Below are positions 1-8,919 of a stretch of 64,000 nucleotides of DNA, in pieces. Both the position numbers and the translations under genes were made by a program. The notes under the pieces are model-generated. The model had not been told where the DNA came from. It worked only from the letters and a program-made list of their open reading frames with translations, and searched no databases. Position 1 is the first letter of the stretch, and the number at the start of each line of letters is the position of its first letter. Source of the stretch: Fusobacterium nucleatum_L (GTDB lineage: Bacteria; Fusobacteriota; Fusobacteriia; Fusobacteriales; Fusobacteriaceae); contig NZ_CP077172.1 in NCBI RefSeq assembly GCF_050231725.1, forward strand, positions 310,001 to 374,000, read 5' to 3'.

Positions 1-338
1 AAGAGGGAAGTACATTGTCAGGTGGAGAAAAACAAAGAATTTCAATAGCAAGAGCATTATTAAAAAATTCTCCAATTATATTATTAGATGAAGCTACTGC
101 CTCTCTTGATGCCGATAGTGAACATGAAATAAAAATGGCTATAAATGAATTAATAAAAGATAAGACTGTTATAATTATTGCTCATAGATTGAATACTATA
201 AAAGATGCAAATAAAATAATAGTTATGGATGATGGAAAAATTATTGAAAGTGGTAATCATGAAAAATTAATGAATGATAGAGGAACTTATTATTCAATGT
301 TTACTGCTATGGAAAAAGCAAAAGAATTTAGTATATAA
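1..338 (+). CDS. ABC exporter ATP-binding domain (3' end only)
   Basis: This is the C-terminal end of an ABC transporter ATPase whose start lies before the window; the open frame is continuous from the left edge. Visible motifs are the signature LSGGEKQR, Walker B with ILLDEATASLD, and the switch histidine in IIIAHRLNTI, followed by the usual D-G-K-I-x-E-x-G-N-H-E tail. This order and the tail are typical of exporter-type half-transporters of the MsbA/multidrug/lipid family, in which a membrane domain precedes the ATPase. The substrate cannot be told from this fragment. It ends just before a bidirectional hairpin terminator, facing the convergent metQ. Confidence 0.9.
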   Translation, partial: EGSTLSGGEKQRISIARALLKNSPIILLDEATASLDADSEHEIKMAINELIKDKTVIIIAHRLNTIKDANKIIVMDDGKIIESGNHEKLMNDRGTYYSMFTAMEKAKEFSI

Positions 339-364
339 AAGATTCACGATAAAATTATAAACAA

Positions 365-400
365 AAAAGGTCTGTTGCAAATGTCTACAACAGACCTTTT
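365..400. terminator. Bidirectional hairpin terminator
   Basis: A perfect 13-bp stem (365-377 with 388-400) closes a 10-nt loop. It is flanked by A-runs on the left and T-runs on the right, so it can end transcription from both the ABC exporter gene and the convergent metQ. The upper stem contains the TGTTG/CAACA core seen in several other hairpins of this window. Confidence 0.85.
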
Positions 401-415
401 GGAATTTGTTATATT

Positions 416-1201
416 TTAGAATGCTGGAACAACAGAACCATCACTATATTTTTCATTTATATATTTTTTAACTTTTTCACTACGTAAAGCTTTGAATAAT
501 TTTTGAATATCTTCTTTCTTTTCATCACCTTTACGAACCACAAGTATATTTGCATAAGGAGATTCTTTACCTTCTAATACTAGAGAATCTTTAGCTGGTG
601 ATAAATTAGCTTGTAAAGCGTAGTTTCCATTTATAATAGCTGCTGTTACATCAGGTAATATTCTAGGTAATTGTGCAACTTCTGTTGGTTTAAATTTTAA
701 TTTTTTAGGATTTTTTACTATATCAAATTCAGTTGCAAATAAGTTTTTAGGATCTTTTAAACTTATAATTCCTTTATTATGTAATAAGATTAATGCTCTT
801 CCTCCATTTGATGGGTCACTAGGAATCGCAATTGTATCTCCTTTCTTTAAATCATTTGTAGATTTAATTTTTTTTGAATATAATCCAAGTGGTTCAACGT
901 GGACATTTCCTAATGAAACAAGATTTAGTTTTCTTTCTTCAGCAAACTTATCAAGATAAGGTTTGTGTTGGAAGAAGTTAGCATCAATTTCTTTGTCAGA
1001 TAATGCTAAGTTAGGTGTTACATAATCTGTAAATTCAACTATTTTTAAGTCTACTCCTTGTTTCTTTAAATCAGGTTTGATTAATTCTAATATTTCTGCA
1101 TGAGGAACTGGTGTTGCTCCAACTTTTAAAGTTCCTGCCAATGCTCCTGCTGATAATAATAAAAATGCTCCTACAGTTCCGAATAATTTTGTAAATTTCA
1201 T
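416..1201 (-). CDS. metQ: Methionine ABC transporter substrate-binding protein
   Basis: This is the NLPA/MetQ periplasmic binding protein of the methionine importer. The 261-residue length fits the family. A Lys-containing N-terminus and hydrophobic core (residues 1-22) form a signal peptide ending ALA before GTLKVG. Unlike most MetQ proteins it shows no lipobox cysteine, so signal peptidase I processing to a soluble periplasmic protein is inferred. The mature region carries the family landmarks ATPVPHAEIL and NFFQHKPYLD near the N-terminus. It is the last gene of the leftward metN-metI-metQ operon, 14 bp after metI with a GGAGGAAA-like ribosome site, and is under the SAM riboswitch upstream of metN. 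Confidence 0.95.
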   Translation of the reverse strand: MKFTKLFGTVGAFLLLSAGALAGTLKVGATPVPHAEILELIKPDLKKQGVDLKIVEFTDYVTPNLALSDKEIDANFFQHKPYLDKFAEERKLNLVSLGNVHVEPLGLYSKKIKSTNDLKKGDTIAIPSDPSNGGRALILLHNKGIISLKDPKNLFATEFDIVKNPKKLKFKPTEVAQLPRILPDVTAAIINGNYALQANLSPAKDSLVLEGKESPYANILVVRKGDEKKEDIQKLFKALRSEKVKKYINEKYSDGSVVPAF

Positions 1202-1215
1202 ATTTTTTCCTCCTA

Positions 1216-1917
1216 TTATTTTCCTAATTTTTTTTGTCTTCTATATACAATATAATTACCAACTGATTGAATAACTTGAACTAAGATGATTATTATAATT
1301 ATTGCATAAATCATTATATCAAGTTTAAATCTTAAATATCCAAATCTTATTGCCAAATCTCCAAGCCCCCCAGCTCCTATTGTTCCAGCCATTGCAGAAT
1401 AACCAATTAAACTAATTATAGTCACTACAATTCCATGAACTAATGTTGAGTAACATTCTGGCAACATAACCTTAAAAATAATTGTTGAATTACTAGCTCC
1501 CATACTTTGACTTGCTTCTATAAGTCCATGATCAACTTCAAGTAATGCTCCTTCAACTATTCTTGCTACAAAAGGTGCAGCTCCTATTGAAAGTGGAACA
1601 ACAGCTGCTGTTGCACCTATTGTCGTTCCTACAACAAATCTCGATAATGGGAATAAAATTATCATCAAGATAATGAAAGGAAAAGATCTCAAGGCATTTA
1701 TTATAACGCCTAAGATAGCATTAAATTTTTTCATTTCATGTATGCCATCTTCTTTTGTTATAACAAGTAGTACTCCTATTGGAAAACCAAGTAATAATGA
1801 AAATACAGTTGAAAGAAAAACCATATATATAGTTTCAACTGTTGAAACAGCTAACATACTTATGATAGGATTTTCAAAATTTTCAAATAGAGGCTCAATT
1901 AAAGAACTAATTTCCAT
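1216..1917 (-). CDS. metI: Methionine ABC transporter permease
   Basis: This is the integral membrane subunit of the MetNIQ importer, with 233 residues and about five hydrophobic segments. The EAA-type coupling loop (EASQSMGAS, about residues 133-141) contacts the MetN ATPase. Its 5' end overlaps the 3' end of metN by 11 bp, which suggests translational coupling. It sits between the ATPase and binding-protein genes, the standard gene order. Methionine or a methionine derivative is the expected substrate, supported by the SAM riboswitch at the head of the operon. Confidence 0.95.
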   Translation of the reverse strand: MEISSLIEPLFENFENPIISMLAVSTVETIYMVFLSTVFSLLLGFPIGVLLVITKEDGIHEMKKFNAILGVIINALRSFPFIILMIILFPLSRFVVGTTIGATAAVVPLSIGAAPFVARIVEGALLEVDHGLIEASQSMGASNSTIIFKVMLPECYSTLVHGIVVTIISLIGYSAMAGTIGAGGLGDLAIRFGYLRFKLDIMIYAIIIIIILVQVIQSVGNYIVYRRQKKLGK

Positions 1918-2914
1918 TATATATCACCTCCACTATAACATCCATAGTCTGCATAAGCTCTATTGCTTTCGTTTGAGCTTCTAAATTGCCATCAAGCTCA
2001 AGATATAAATGCCCTATATTCATAGTTGCTAGTTTATCAATAGTTCCACCTAAAACACTTATATCTATTCCATATTTTTTTATAACCTTTGAAATAATTG
2101 GCTCTTGTGCAGATGTTCCTATAAATTTTACCTTGATTATCTTCTTACCTTTATGGTGTAAATAATTTAATTCTGTATCAGTTTGTTGATGTACATAAGA
2201 AATCAATTCTTTTGTAATTTCATTTTTAGGTTCTGCAAATATATGGTGTACTCCACCTTGTTCAACTATTTTTCCATCTGACATTATTGCAACCTTATTA
2301 CAAACCTCTTTAACAACTTCCATTTGATGAGTTATCATAAGAACTGTCAATGAAAATTTTTGTTGTATCTCTTTTATAAGTTCTAAAATCGACTTAGTTG
2401 TCTTAGGATCAAGAGCTGAAGTTGCTTCATCAGATAATAAAATATCAGGATTATTTGCTAAAGCTCTTGCTATTGAAACTCTTTGTTTCTGCCCTCCACT
2501 TAATTGGCTAGGATAATATTTAGCTTTATCAGATAGGCCAACTATTTCTAAAAGCTCTGCAACTCTTTTTCCAATATCTTTTTTTTCCCAATTTGCAATT
2601 TCTAAGGCAAATGCAACATTTTCTTCAACTGTTCTTGATGAAAGTAGATTAAAATGTTGAAATATCATTCCTATTTTCTTTCTTCTTTCTAAAAGTTCTG
2701 TCTTGTTAAGACTTAAAATATTTTGTCCATTAATAAAAATTTTTCCACTTGTAGGCTCTTCAAGTCTGTTAATAAGTCTTATGAGCGAAGATTTTCCAGC
2801 ACCACTTAAGCCAATAATTCCAAAAATATCTCCCTCATTTACTTTTAAATTAACATCTTTTACTGCATGCAAGCCATTGGAATAAACTTTATTTACATTT
2901 TCAAGTGCAATCAT
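1907..2914 (-). CDS. metN: Methionine ABC transporter ATP-binding protein
   Basis: This is the ATPase of the methionine importer (335 residues). Walker A is GLSGAGKS (residues 35-42), the signature LSGGQ is at about 138-142, and Walker B is ILLSDE at about 158-163. After the nucleotide-binding domain a C-terminal region of about 75 residues (KVKFIGTSAQEP onward) matches the NIL domain, which in MetN binds methionine and inhibits transport when cytoplasmic methionine is high. It is the first gene of the operon. The 5' leader holds a SAM-I riboswitch and terminator, so expression should fall when S-adenosylmethionine is plentiful. Confidence 0.95.
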   Translation of the reverse strand: MIALENVNKVYSNGLHAVKDVNLKVNEGDIFGIIGLSGAGKSSLIRLINRLEEPTSGKIFINGQNILSLNKTELLERRKKIGMIFQHFNLLSSRTVEENVAFALEIANWEKKDIGKRVAELLEIVGLSDKAKYYPSQLSGGQKQRVSIARALANNPDILLSDEATSALDPKTTKSILELIKEIQQKFSLTVLMITHQMEVVKEVCNKVAIMSDGKIVEQGGVHHIFAEPKNEITKELISYVHQQTDTELNYLHHKGKKIIKVKFIGTSAQEPIISKVIKKYGIDISVLGGTIDKLATMNIGHLYLELDGNLEAQTKAIELMQTMDVIVEVIYNGN

Positions 2915-2948
2915 CTCTCTCCCTGCTTTCTACTATAATTCTACTTAA

Positions 2949-2979
2949 TAAAAAATCCATACTCTATAGGGTATGGATT
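2949..2979 (-). terminator. Riboswitch-controlled intrinsic terminator
   Basis: A 9-bp stem (AATCCATAC with GTATGGATT) is followed on the minus strand by a run of six T. It lies between the SAM aptamer and metN, so it is the expression platform rather than the end of an operon. Confidence 0.9.
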
Positions 2980-3090
2980 GGTTTTTGGTTTTAGTTTACC
3001 TCTCCATCTCTCTGGAATTAGCACCACACATTTAAGTAGGTTGCTGAAACATCATCGGGCCAGTCCCTCAGTTTCTCTGGATGGTTATTT
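2949..3090 (-). promoter_or_regulatory. SAM-I (S-box) riboswitch with terminator
   Basis: Read on the minus strand, the leader contains the S-box hallmarks in order: GAGGGACTGGCCCGATGA, then CAGCAACC, then GGTGCTAATTCCA, then GAGAGATGG. The CCATC at 3084-3080 can pair with GATGG at 3008-3004 as P1. This is followed by an intrinsic terminator (feature at 2949-2979). The arrangement fits SAM-bound transcription termination upstream of metN. The class assignment rests on the conserved core and the met genes downstream. Confidence 0.95.
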
Positions 3091-3124
3091 ATTTTTAAAT
3101 AATCTATTTCTTGATGTTGGAACA

Positions 3125-3153
3125 AGTATATAATATTCTATTAAAATTGTCAA
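3125..3153 (-). promoter_or_regulatory. Sigma-70-type promoter of metNIQ
   Basis: On the minus strand a consensus -35 TTGACA (3153-3148) is separated by exactly 17 bp from TATACT (3130-3125). Transcription would start near 3118, about 30 nt before the riboswitch aptamer. Confidence 0.88.
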
Positions 3154-3412
3154 CAATTATTTTTTAAAAAAGTTTTATCTAAATAACATTCCTTTTTTCC
3201 TAGATTTTAATCTAATATTTTGAAACTAGCAAAATTAAAAATTAAATTTTTTTATATATTTTTAAAATATTTTTTATATTATAATTTTTATAAGGAAACT
3301 TACTATTTTTTTTGCTTTACTTTTTAAAATTTCATTGAAAACTAAAATTATATATGTTATTATTAAAGTGTTATTTAAAATACTATTTATATTGAAATAA
3401 AGAGGTGTAATT

Positions 3413-4222
3413 TTGAAAAGAATAAAATTTGTACATATCTATTTTTTATTCTTACTTTATTTTATAGGAGGTTATTTTTTTAATATCCCTTTTATTGATA
3501 AAGGAATATACAGTAAAATATACAATTATTTAGGAATTTTACTATTTCCAACGCTTCTTTTTTTTATTTTATATGGTTTTGTATTTTTAATAGTAGATAA
3601 AAAATTGCGTCTTTTCTGGGAATTAAGGTTAAATTATATATTTATTTTTTTTATTTTGGGACTTTACTTATACATATTATTTACTTGTGATGTTCGTTTT
3701 TTCAATATTAGAACATTTAAAATAAATGATGAATTTTTAAAAACCTTAATTAGTAAATGCTTATTTGAATATAATATAGGTTATCTTCCTTCATATATTC
3801 TATATGAATTAATAAATATTAGTTTAAAATTTAATCAATATCCTTTTTATTATTTTTATTATTTTATAGTTGGTATTGAGATTTTTCTAATTATACTCAC
3901 TATTTTCACTCCTACGAGTAAAAGTATAAAGAGAGCTAATCTTAAAAGAAAACGAGAAAAAGAAAGAGCTAGAATGGAAGCTGAACTTCTAGAACAAATA
4001 AAAATAAAAGAAAAGCTCCAAAGAATAGAGGAGTTAAAAATACAAAAACATAAAAAAATAGAAGAAGCTGTAATAAGAGAAAAAATTGATAATTTTGAAA
4101 AAATGAAAAAAAATAAAAAAACTTCTAGAAAAAAAAGTAATGAACATCCATCAGATGAACAATTACAAAGTCTAATGGAAAATATATCTTTACAAAAAAC
4201 TGTAACTATAAAGGAAGATTAA
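3413..4222 (+). CDS. Membrane protein with C-terminal coiled coil, unknown function
   Basis: This 269-residue protein is not assigned to a known family here. The first 165 or so residues are hydrophobic and very rich in Phe, Tyr, Ile and Leu, with about four membrane segments. The last 100 residues are strongly charged (Lys/Arg/Glu) with heptad-like runs that suggest a cytoplasmic coiled coil or long helix. The start is TTG, chosen because AGAGGTG (3401-3407) sits five bases upstream. It stands at the head of the maf-mreB-scpB run, one base before maf, so a role in shape or division is possible but only inferred from position. Confidence 0.75.
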   Translation: MKRIKFVHIYFLFLLYFIGGYFFNIPFIDKGIYSKIYNYLGILLFPTLLFFILYGFVFLIVDKKLRLFWELRLNYIFIFFILGLYLYILFTCDVRFFNIRTFKINDEFLKTLISKCLFEYNIGYLPSYILYELINISLKFNQYPFYYFYYFIVGIEIFLIILTIFTPTSKSIKRANLKRKREKERARMEAELLEQIKIKEKLQRIEELKIQKHKKIEEAVIREKIDNFEKMKKNKKTSRKKSNEHPSDEQLQSLMENISLQKTVTIKED

Positions 4223-4223
4223 A

Positions 4224-4802
4224 ATGATCTTAGCTTCAAATTCACAAAGAAGACAGGAAATACTAAAAGATGCTGGCTTTAATTTTAAGATTATAAAACC
4301 TGATATTGATGAAAGAAGTAATAAAGAAATTATAACTGAAAAAATATTAGATATAGCTATAAAAAAGTTAGAGCATATTGCAAAGGATAATTCAAATGAT
4401 TTTATTTTAGCAGCAGATACTGTTGTTGAATTAGATGGAAAAATTTTAGGAAAACCAAAGAATAGAGAAGAAGCTTATAATTTTTTAAAAGCTTTATCAG
4501 GCAGAACTCACAGAGTTATAACTGCCTATGCCTTTAAAAATATTTCAAAAAACATTTTTATAAAAGATGTTGTTATAAGTGAAGTAGAATTTTGGAAACT
4601 TGATACTGAAACAATAAATTGGTATTTAGATACTGGGGAATTTATTGATAAAGCTGGTGCTTATGGTATTCAAGGCTATGGAAGAATTTTTGTGAAAGAA
4701 ATAAAAGGGGACTATTACTCTATAATGGGCTTCCCTATTTCAAATTTTTTAGAAAATTTGAGAAAAATTGGTTTTAAAATGAGTCAAATAGATAAAATTT
4801 AA
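4224..4802 (+). CDS. maf: Maf-family nucleoside triphosphate pyrophosphatase
   Basis: This is a Maf/Ham1-fold pyrophosphatase that hydrolyses non-canonical or selected nucleoside triphosphates to monophosphates. The N-terminus has the family motif ASNSQRRQEIL, a mid-region AADTVVELDGKILGKP carries the metal/nucleotide site, and KAGAYGIQG follows near the C-terminal third. The length of 192 residues is normal. Maf genes are often next to mreB, as here, and were first linked to septum inhibition in Bacillus. It starts one base after the preceding membrane-protein stop and leads into mreB after 24 bases. Confidence 0.93.
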   Translation: MILASNSQRRQEILKDAGFNFKIIKPDIDERSNKEIITEKILDIAIKKLEHIAKDNSNDFILAADTVVELDGKILGKPKNREEAYNFLKALSGRTHRVITAYAFKNISKNIFIKDVVISEVEFWKLDTETINWYLDTGEFIDKAGAYGIQGYGRIFVKEIKGDYYSIMGFPISNFLENLRKIGFKMSQIDKI

Positions 4803-4826
4803 ATATATATAACGAGGTGCAAAATA

Positions 4827-5873
4827 ATGAAAAAATTTATGGGTGGAATTATAGGACTATTTTCAGATGATTTAGGTATAGATTTAGGTACTTCTAATAC
4901 ATTAATTTGTATGAAAAATAAGGGTATAATTTTAAAAGAACCTTCTGTAGTTGCAATTTCAACTAAAACAAAAGAAATTTTTGAAGTAGGAGATAAAGCC
5001 AAACATATGATAGGAAGAACTCCTTCTAATTATGAAACAATAAGACCTTTAAGAAATGGTGTTATTGCTGATTATGAAGTTACCGAAAAAATGTTAAGAT
5101 CATTTTATAAAAGAATTAAATCTGGAACATTTTTAAATAAACCTAGAGTAATTATCTGTGTTCCAGCTGGAATAACTCAAGTAGAAAAAAGAGCTGTTAT
5201 GGAAGTCACAAGAGAAGCTGGAGCTAGAGAGGCGTATTTAATTGAAGAGCCGATGGCTGCTGCAATAGGAGTAGGAATAAATATTTTTGAACCAGAAGGA
5301 AGTATGATAGTTGATATCGGTGGTGGAACATCAGAATTAGCTGTTGTATCTTTAGGGGGAGTTGTAAAAAAATCTTCTTTTAGAGTAGCAGGGGACAAAT
5401 TTGATACTGCTATTGTTGATTATGTAAGACAAAAACATAATCTATTAATTGGTGAAAAATCAGCAGAAGATATAAAAATAAAAATAGGTACTGTAAGTCC
5501 TGATGAAGAAGAATTGGAAATAGATGTTAGTGGTAAATATGTTTTAAATGGCTTACCAAAGGATATTACTTTAACATCATCAGAATTAGTTGACACTTTA
5601 TCTGCTCTAGTTCAAGAAATCATTGAGGAAATAAGAGGTGTTTTTGAAAAGACTCCTCCTGAATTGGCTGCAGATATTAAGAAAAGAGGGATATATATAA
5701 GTGGTGGAGGTTCACTGCTTAGAGGAATTGATAAAAAAATATCTGCTGGCTTAAATTTAAAAGTTACTATAGCAGAGGATCCTTTAAATGCTGTTATTAA
5801 TGGTATAGAAGTGTTATTAGGTAACTTTTCAATGTATAGTAAAGTTTTAGTATCAACAGAAACTGAATATTAA
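4827..5873 (+). CDS. mreB: Rod shape-determining protein MreB
   Basis: This is a bacterial actin homologue that forms membrane-bound filaments and guides lateral cell-wall synthesis. The phosphate-binding loops DLGTSNT (from residue 19) and DIGGGTSE (about 165), the connecting IEEPMAAAIG segment and the C-terminal SGGGSLLRG all match the family. The length of 348 residues is normal. An N-terminal MKKFMGGIIGLF stretch could act as the amphipathic membrane helix known in some MreB proteins. mreC and mreD do not follow; scpB comes 13 bp downstream instead. Confidence 0.95.
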   Translation: MKKFMGGIIGLFSDDLGIDLGTSNTLICMKNKGIILKEPSVVAISTKTKEIFEVGDKAKHMIGRTPSNYETIRPLRNGVIADYEVTEKMLRSFYKRIKSGTFLNKPRVIICVPAGITQVEKRAVMEVTREAGAREAYLIEEPMAAAIGVGINIFEPEGSMIVDIGGGTSELAVVSLGGVVKKSSFRVAGDKFDTAIVDYVRQKHNLLIGEKSAEDIKIKIGTVSPDEEELEIDVSGKYVLNGLPKDITLTSSELVDTLSALVQEIIEEIRGVFEKTPPELAADIKKRGIYISGGGSLLRGIDKKISAGLNLKVTIAEDPLNAVINGIEVLLGNFSMYSKVLVSTETEY

Positions 5874-5886
5874 GGAAAATAATAAA

Positions 5887-6432
5887 ATGAGTATAAAAAA
5901 TCAGCTTGAATCTATTATTTTTTTAGGTGGAGATGAAAATAAAATAAAAGACTTGGCTAAGTTTTTTAAAATTTCTATTGAAGATATGTTAAAAATTATT
6001 TTAGAATTAAAGGATGATAGAAAAGAGACTGGAATAAATATTGAAATTGATTCAGAAATAGTTTATTTAACAACTAACCCAATATATGGTGAAATTATAA
6101 ATAATTATTTTGAGCAGGAAACTAAGCCTAAAAAGTTATCTTCTGCTTCAATAGAAACATTATCTATAATAGCCTATAAGCAACCCATTACAAAGTCTGA
6201 AATTGAAAGTATTAGAGGAGTCTCAGTTGATAGAATTATATCAAACTTAGAAGAAAGAAAATTTGTGAGAAATTGTGGTAGGCAAGAAAGTGGGAGAAGA
6301 GCTAATCTATATGAAGTAACCGATAAATTTTTATCATATCTAGGTATAAAAAATATAAAAGAACTTCCCGATTATGACTTGCTGAAAGAAAAAATAAAAA
6401 ATATGGAGAATATAAATATCAATGAGAATTAA
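5887..6432 (+). CDS. scpB: Segregation and condensation protein B
   Basis: ScpB is a winged-helix kleisin-associated subunit that binds ScpA and SMC for chromosome condensation. The 181-residue sequence holds the family core SIETLSIIAYKQPITKSEIE and the IRGVSVDRIISNLEE segment, followed by the second winged-helix domain. Its partner scpA is not adjacent but lies in the same window at 62.7-63.4 kb on the other strand. The 3' end overlaps the following pseudouridine synthase by 11 bp, an arrangement common for scpB-rluB pairs in many bacteria. Confidence 0.93.
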   Translation: MSIKNQLESIIFLGGDENKIKDLAKFFKISIEDMLKIILELKDDRKETGINIEIDSEIVYLTTNPIYGEIINNYFEQETKPKKLSSASIETLSIIAYKQPITKSEIESIRGVSVDRIISNLEERKFVRNCGRQESGRRANLYEVTDKFLSYLGIKNIKELPDYDLLKEKIKNMENININEN

Positions 6433-7126
6433 TAAATTTTTATCAACAATTGGTATAGCCTCAAGAAGAAGTATTGACAAATATATTGAAGAAGGTAGAA
6501 TAACTGTAAATGGAAATGTTGCAACTACTGGAATGGATGTAAATGAAAATGATGCTATTCTTATAGATGGTAAAAAAATTAATAAAAGTATAGATGAAGA
6601 AAAAGTTTATTTTATGCTAAATAAACCTTTAGAAGTATTATCTGCTTCATCCGATGATAGAGGTAGAAAAACAGTAGTGGATTTAATAAAAACAAATAAA
6701 AGAATTTTTCCTATTGGAAGACTTGATTATATGACAACTGGTTTAATTCTACTTACAAATGATGGAGAACTTTTTAATAGAATTGTTCACCCTAAATCTG
6801 AAATCTATAAAAAATATTATATAAAAATCTTTGGTGAAGTAAAAAAATCAGAAATAGATGAACTTAAAAAAGGTGTTTTACTTGATGATGGAAAAACACT
6901 ACCTGCTAAAATATCTGGAATAAAATATGATAAAAATAAAACTTCTATGTATATTTCAATAAGAGAAGGTAGAAATAGACAAGTTAGAAGAATGATAGAA
7001 AAATTTGGATATAAAGTTTTAATGTTAAGAAGAGAAAAAATTGGTGAACTATCTTTAGGAGATTTACCTGAAGGAAAATATAGAGAATTAACAAAAGAAG
7101 AAATAGAATACTTATATTCAATTTAG
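6422..7126 (+). CDS. rluB: rRNA pseudouridine synthase, RsuA/RluB family
   Basis: This enzyme isomerises uridine to pseudouridine in ribosomal RNA. An N-terminal S4 RNA-binding domain (about residues 1-48, MRINKFLSTIGIASRR) is followed by the catalytic domain with the motif GRLDYMTTGLILLTNDGE, Asp102 being the expected catalytic residue. REGRNRQVRRM is the conserved C-terminal motif. At 234 residues it is compact. The gene overlaps scpB, which favours the 23S-specific RluB assignment, but RsuA-like specificity cannot be excluded from sequence alone. A second family member lies at 54.7-55.3 kb. Confidence 0.85.
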   Translation: MRINKFLSTIGIASRRSIDKYIEEGRITVNGNVATTGMDVNENDAILIDGKKINKSIDEEKVYFMLNKPLEVLSASSDDRGRKTVVDLIKTNKRIFPIGRLDYMTTGLILLTNDGELFNRIVHPKSEIYKKYYIKIFGEVKKSEIDELKKGVLLDDGKTLPAKISGIKYDKNKTSMYISIREGRNRQVRRMIEKFGYKVLMLRREKIGELSLGDLPEGKYRELTKEEIEYLYSI

Positions 7127-7134
7127 GAGGAAAA

Positions 7135-7425
7135 ATGGCACTTACAAGAGAAGAAGTTCTAAAAATTGCAAAACTTTCTAAATTATCATTTGAAGAAAAA
7201 GAAATAGAGAAATTTCAAATTGAGTTAAATGATATTTTAGGATATATAGATATGTTAAATGAGGTCGATACATCAGAAGTTAAACCCCTTGTCTATATAA
7301 ATGATGCTGTTAATAATTTTAGAGAAAAAGAAGAAAAACCATCATTAGAGATAACTAAAGTATTGTTAAATGCACCTGAAAGTGCTGAAAACGCAATAGT
7401 AGTTCCAAAAGTTGTTGGAGAGTAG
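7135..7425 (+). CDS. gatC: Asp/Glu-tRNA amidotransferase subunit C
   Basis: This is the small GatC subunit (96 residues), which wraps around GatA and stabilises the GatCAB complex. The start MALTREEVLKIAKLSKLSFEEKE and the middle FQIELNDILGYIDMLNEVDT are typical of the family. A GGAGG ribosome site lies just before the ATG. It opens the gatC-gatA-gatB cluster and follows the pseudouridine synthase by 8 bp, so all are likely on one transcript. Confidence 0.95.
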   Translation: MALTREEVLKIAKLSKLSFEEKEIEKFQIELNDILGYIDMLNEVDTSEVKPLVYINDAVNNFREKEEKPSLEITKVLLNAPESAENAIVVPKVVGE

Positions 7426-7441
7426 GAGGGATTGAGTCCAT

Positions 7442-8905
7442 ATGGTTTATGATAATCTTTATGAATTAACTGCTAAGGAATTAAGAGATAAGTTTTTATC
7501 TGGTGAATTATCTGCAGTGCAAATAGTTAATTCATTTTATGAAAGAATTGAAAAAGTTGAAAATAAAGTGAAAAGCTTTGTATCTTTAAGAAAAGAAAGT
7601 GCTTTAGAGGAAGCTAAAAAACTTGATGAAAAGAAAAAAAATGGAGAAAAACTTGGAAAATTAGCAGGAATACCTCTTGCTATAAAAGATAATATTTTAA
7701 TGGAAGGTCAAAAATCAACTTCATGTTCTAAAATATTAGAAAACTATGTTGGTATTTATGATTCTACTGTTGTAAAAAAATTAAAAGAAGAAGATGCTAT
7801 CATTCTTGGAGTTACAAACATGGATGAATTTGCGATGGGATCTACGACAAGAACTTCTTTTCATCATAAGACATCTAATCCTTGGGACTTAGATAGAGTT
7901 CCTGGTGGTAGTAGTGGTGGAGCAGCAGCCTCTGTTGCAGCACAGGAAGTTCCTATTTCACTAGGTTCTGACACAGGAGGAAGTGTAAGACAACCTGCTT
8001 CATTCTGTGGAGTTGTTGGATTAAAACCAACTTATGGAAGAGTTTCAAGATATGGACTTATGGCTTTTGCTTCTTCTCTTGATCAAATAGGGACACTTGC
8101 AAAAACTGTTGAAGATATTGCTATAAGTATGAATGTTATAGCTGGAGCTGACGATTATGATGCAACAGTTAGTAAAAAAGAAGTTCCAGACTATACAGAA
8201 TTTTTAAATAAAGATATAAAAAGTTTAAAAATTGGTTTACCAAAAGAATATTTTATTGATGGTTTGAATCCAGAAATAAAAAAAATTGTAGACAATTCTG
8301 TAAAAGCATTAAAAGAATTAGGAGCAGAAATTATTGAAGTATCTCTACCTCATACAAAATATGCAATTCCTACTTATTATGTACTCGCACCAGCAGAAGC
8401 AAGTTCTAATCTTGCTAGATTTGATGGTATTAGATATGGTTATAGAACAAAAGATTATTCTGATTTAGAAAGTCTTTATGTTAAAACAAGAAATGAAGGT
8501 TTTGGAGCAGAAGTAAAAAGAAGAATTATGATAGGAACTTATGTTTTAAGTGCAGGTTTCTATGATGCTTACTTCAAAAAAGCACAAAAAGTTAGAACAC
8601 TTATAAAAGAGGATTTTCAAAATGTTCTAAATAAAGTTGATGTTATTCTAACTCCTGTTGCACCTAGTGTAGCTTCTAAATTAACTGATACAAAAACTCC
8701 AATAGAATTATATTTGGAAGACATTTTTACATTATCTGCAAATTTAGCAGGAATTCCTGCAATATCTTTACCAGGTGGACTTGTAGATAATTTACCAGTT
8801 GGGATACAATTTATGGGAAAACCATTTGATGAAGCAATCTTGATAAAAGTAGCTGATGCACTTGAAAAGAAAATAGGAAGATTAAATTTACCTAAATTAG
8901 ATTAA
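7442..8905 (+). CDS. gatA: Asp/Glu-tRNA amidotransferase subunit A
   Basis: GatA is the glutaminase of the complex that turns Glu-tRNA(Gln) into Gln-tRNA(Gln), and where needed Asp-tRNA(Asn) into Asn-tRNA(Asn). The amidase-signature catalytic triad is visible: Lys82 in GIPLAIKDN, cis-Ser157 in GGSSGG and nucleophile Ser181 in DTGGSVRQPASFCG. The length of 487 residues is normal. The ribosome site AGGAGGG is about ten bases upstream of the ATG. It lies between gatC and gatB with short gaps. Confidence 0.96.
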   Translation: MVYDNLYELTAKELRDKFLSGELSAVQIVNSFYERIEKVENKVKSFVSLRKESALEEAKKLDEKKKNGEKLGKLAGIPLAIKDNILMEGQKSTSCSKILENYVGIYDSTVVKKLKEEDAIILGVTNMDEFAMGSTTRTSFHHKTSNPWDLDRVPGGSSGGAAASVAAQEVPISLGSDTGGSVRQPASFCGVVGLKPTYGRVSRYGLMAFASSLDQIGTLAKTVEDIAISMNVIAGADDYDATVSKKEVPDYTEFLNKDIKSLKIGLPKEYFIDGLNPEIKKIVDNSVKALKELGAEIIEVSLPHTKYAIPTYYVLAPAEASSNLARFDGIRYGYRTKDYSDLESLYVKTRNEGFGAEVKRRIMIGTYVLSAGFYDAYFKKAQKVRTLIKEDFQNVLNKVDVILTPVAPSVASKLTDTKTPIELYLEDIFTLSANLAGIPAISLPGGLVDNLPVGIQFMGKPFDEAILIKVADALEKKIGRLNLPKLD

Positions 8906-8919
8906 TAAGGAGAAATATT

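Noticed and set aside
1673..1984. Open frame antisense to metI
   Set aside because: It is the shadow of the metI and metN frames in AT-rich DNA, with no ribosome site or homology.
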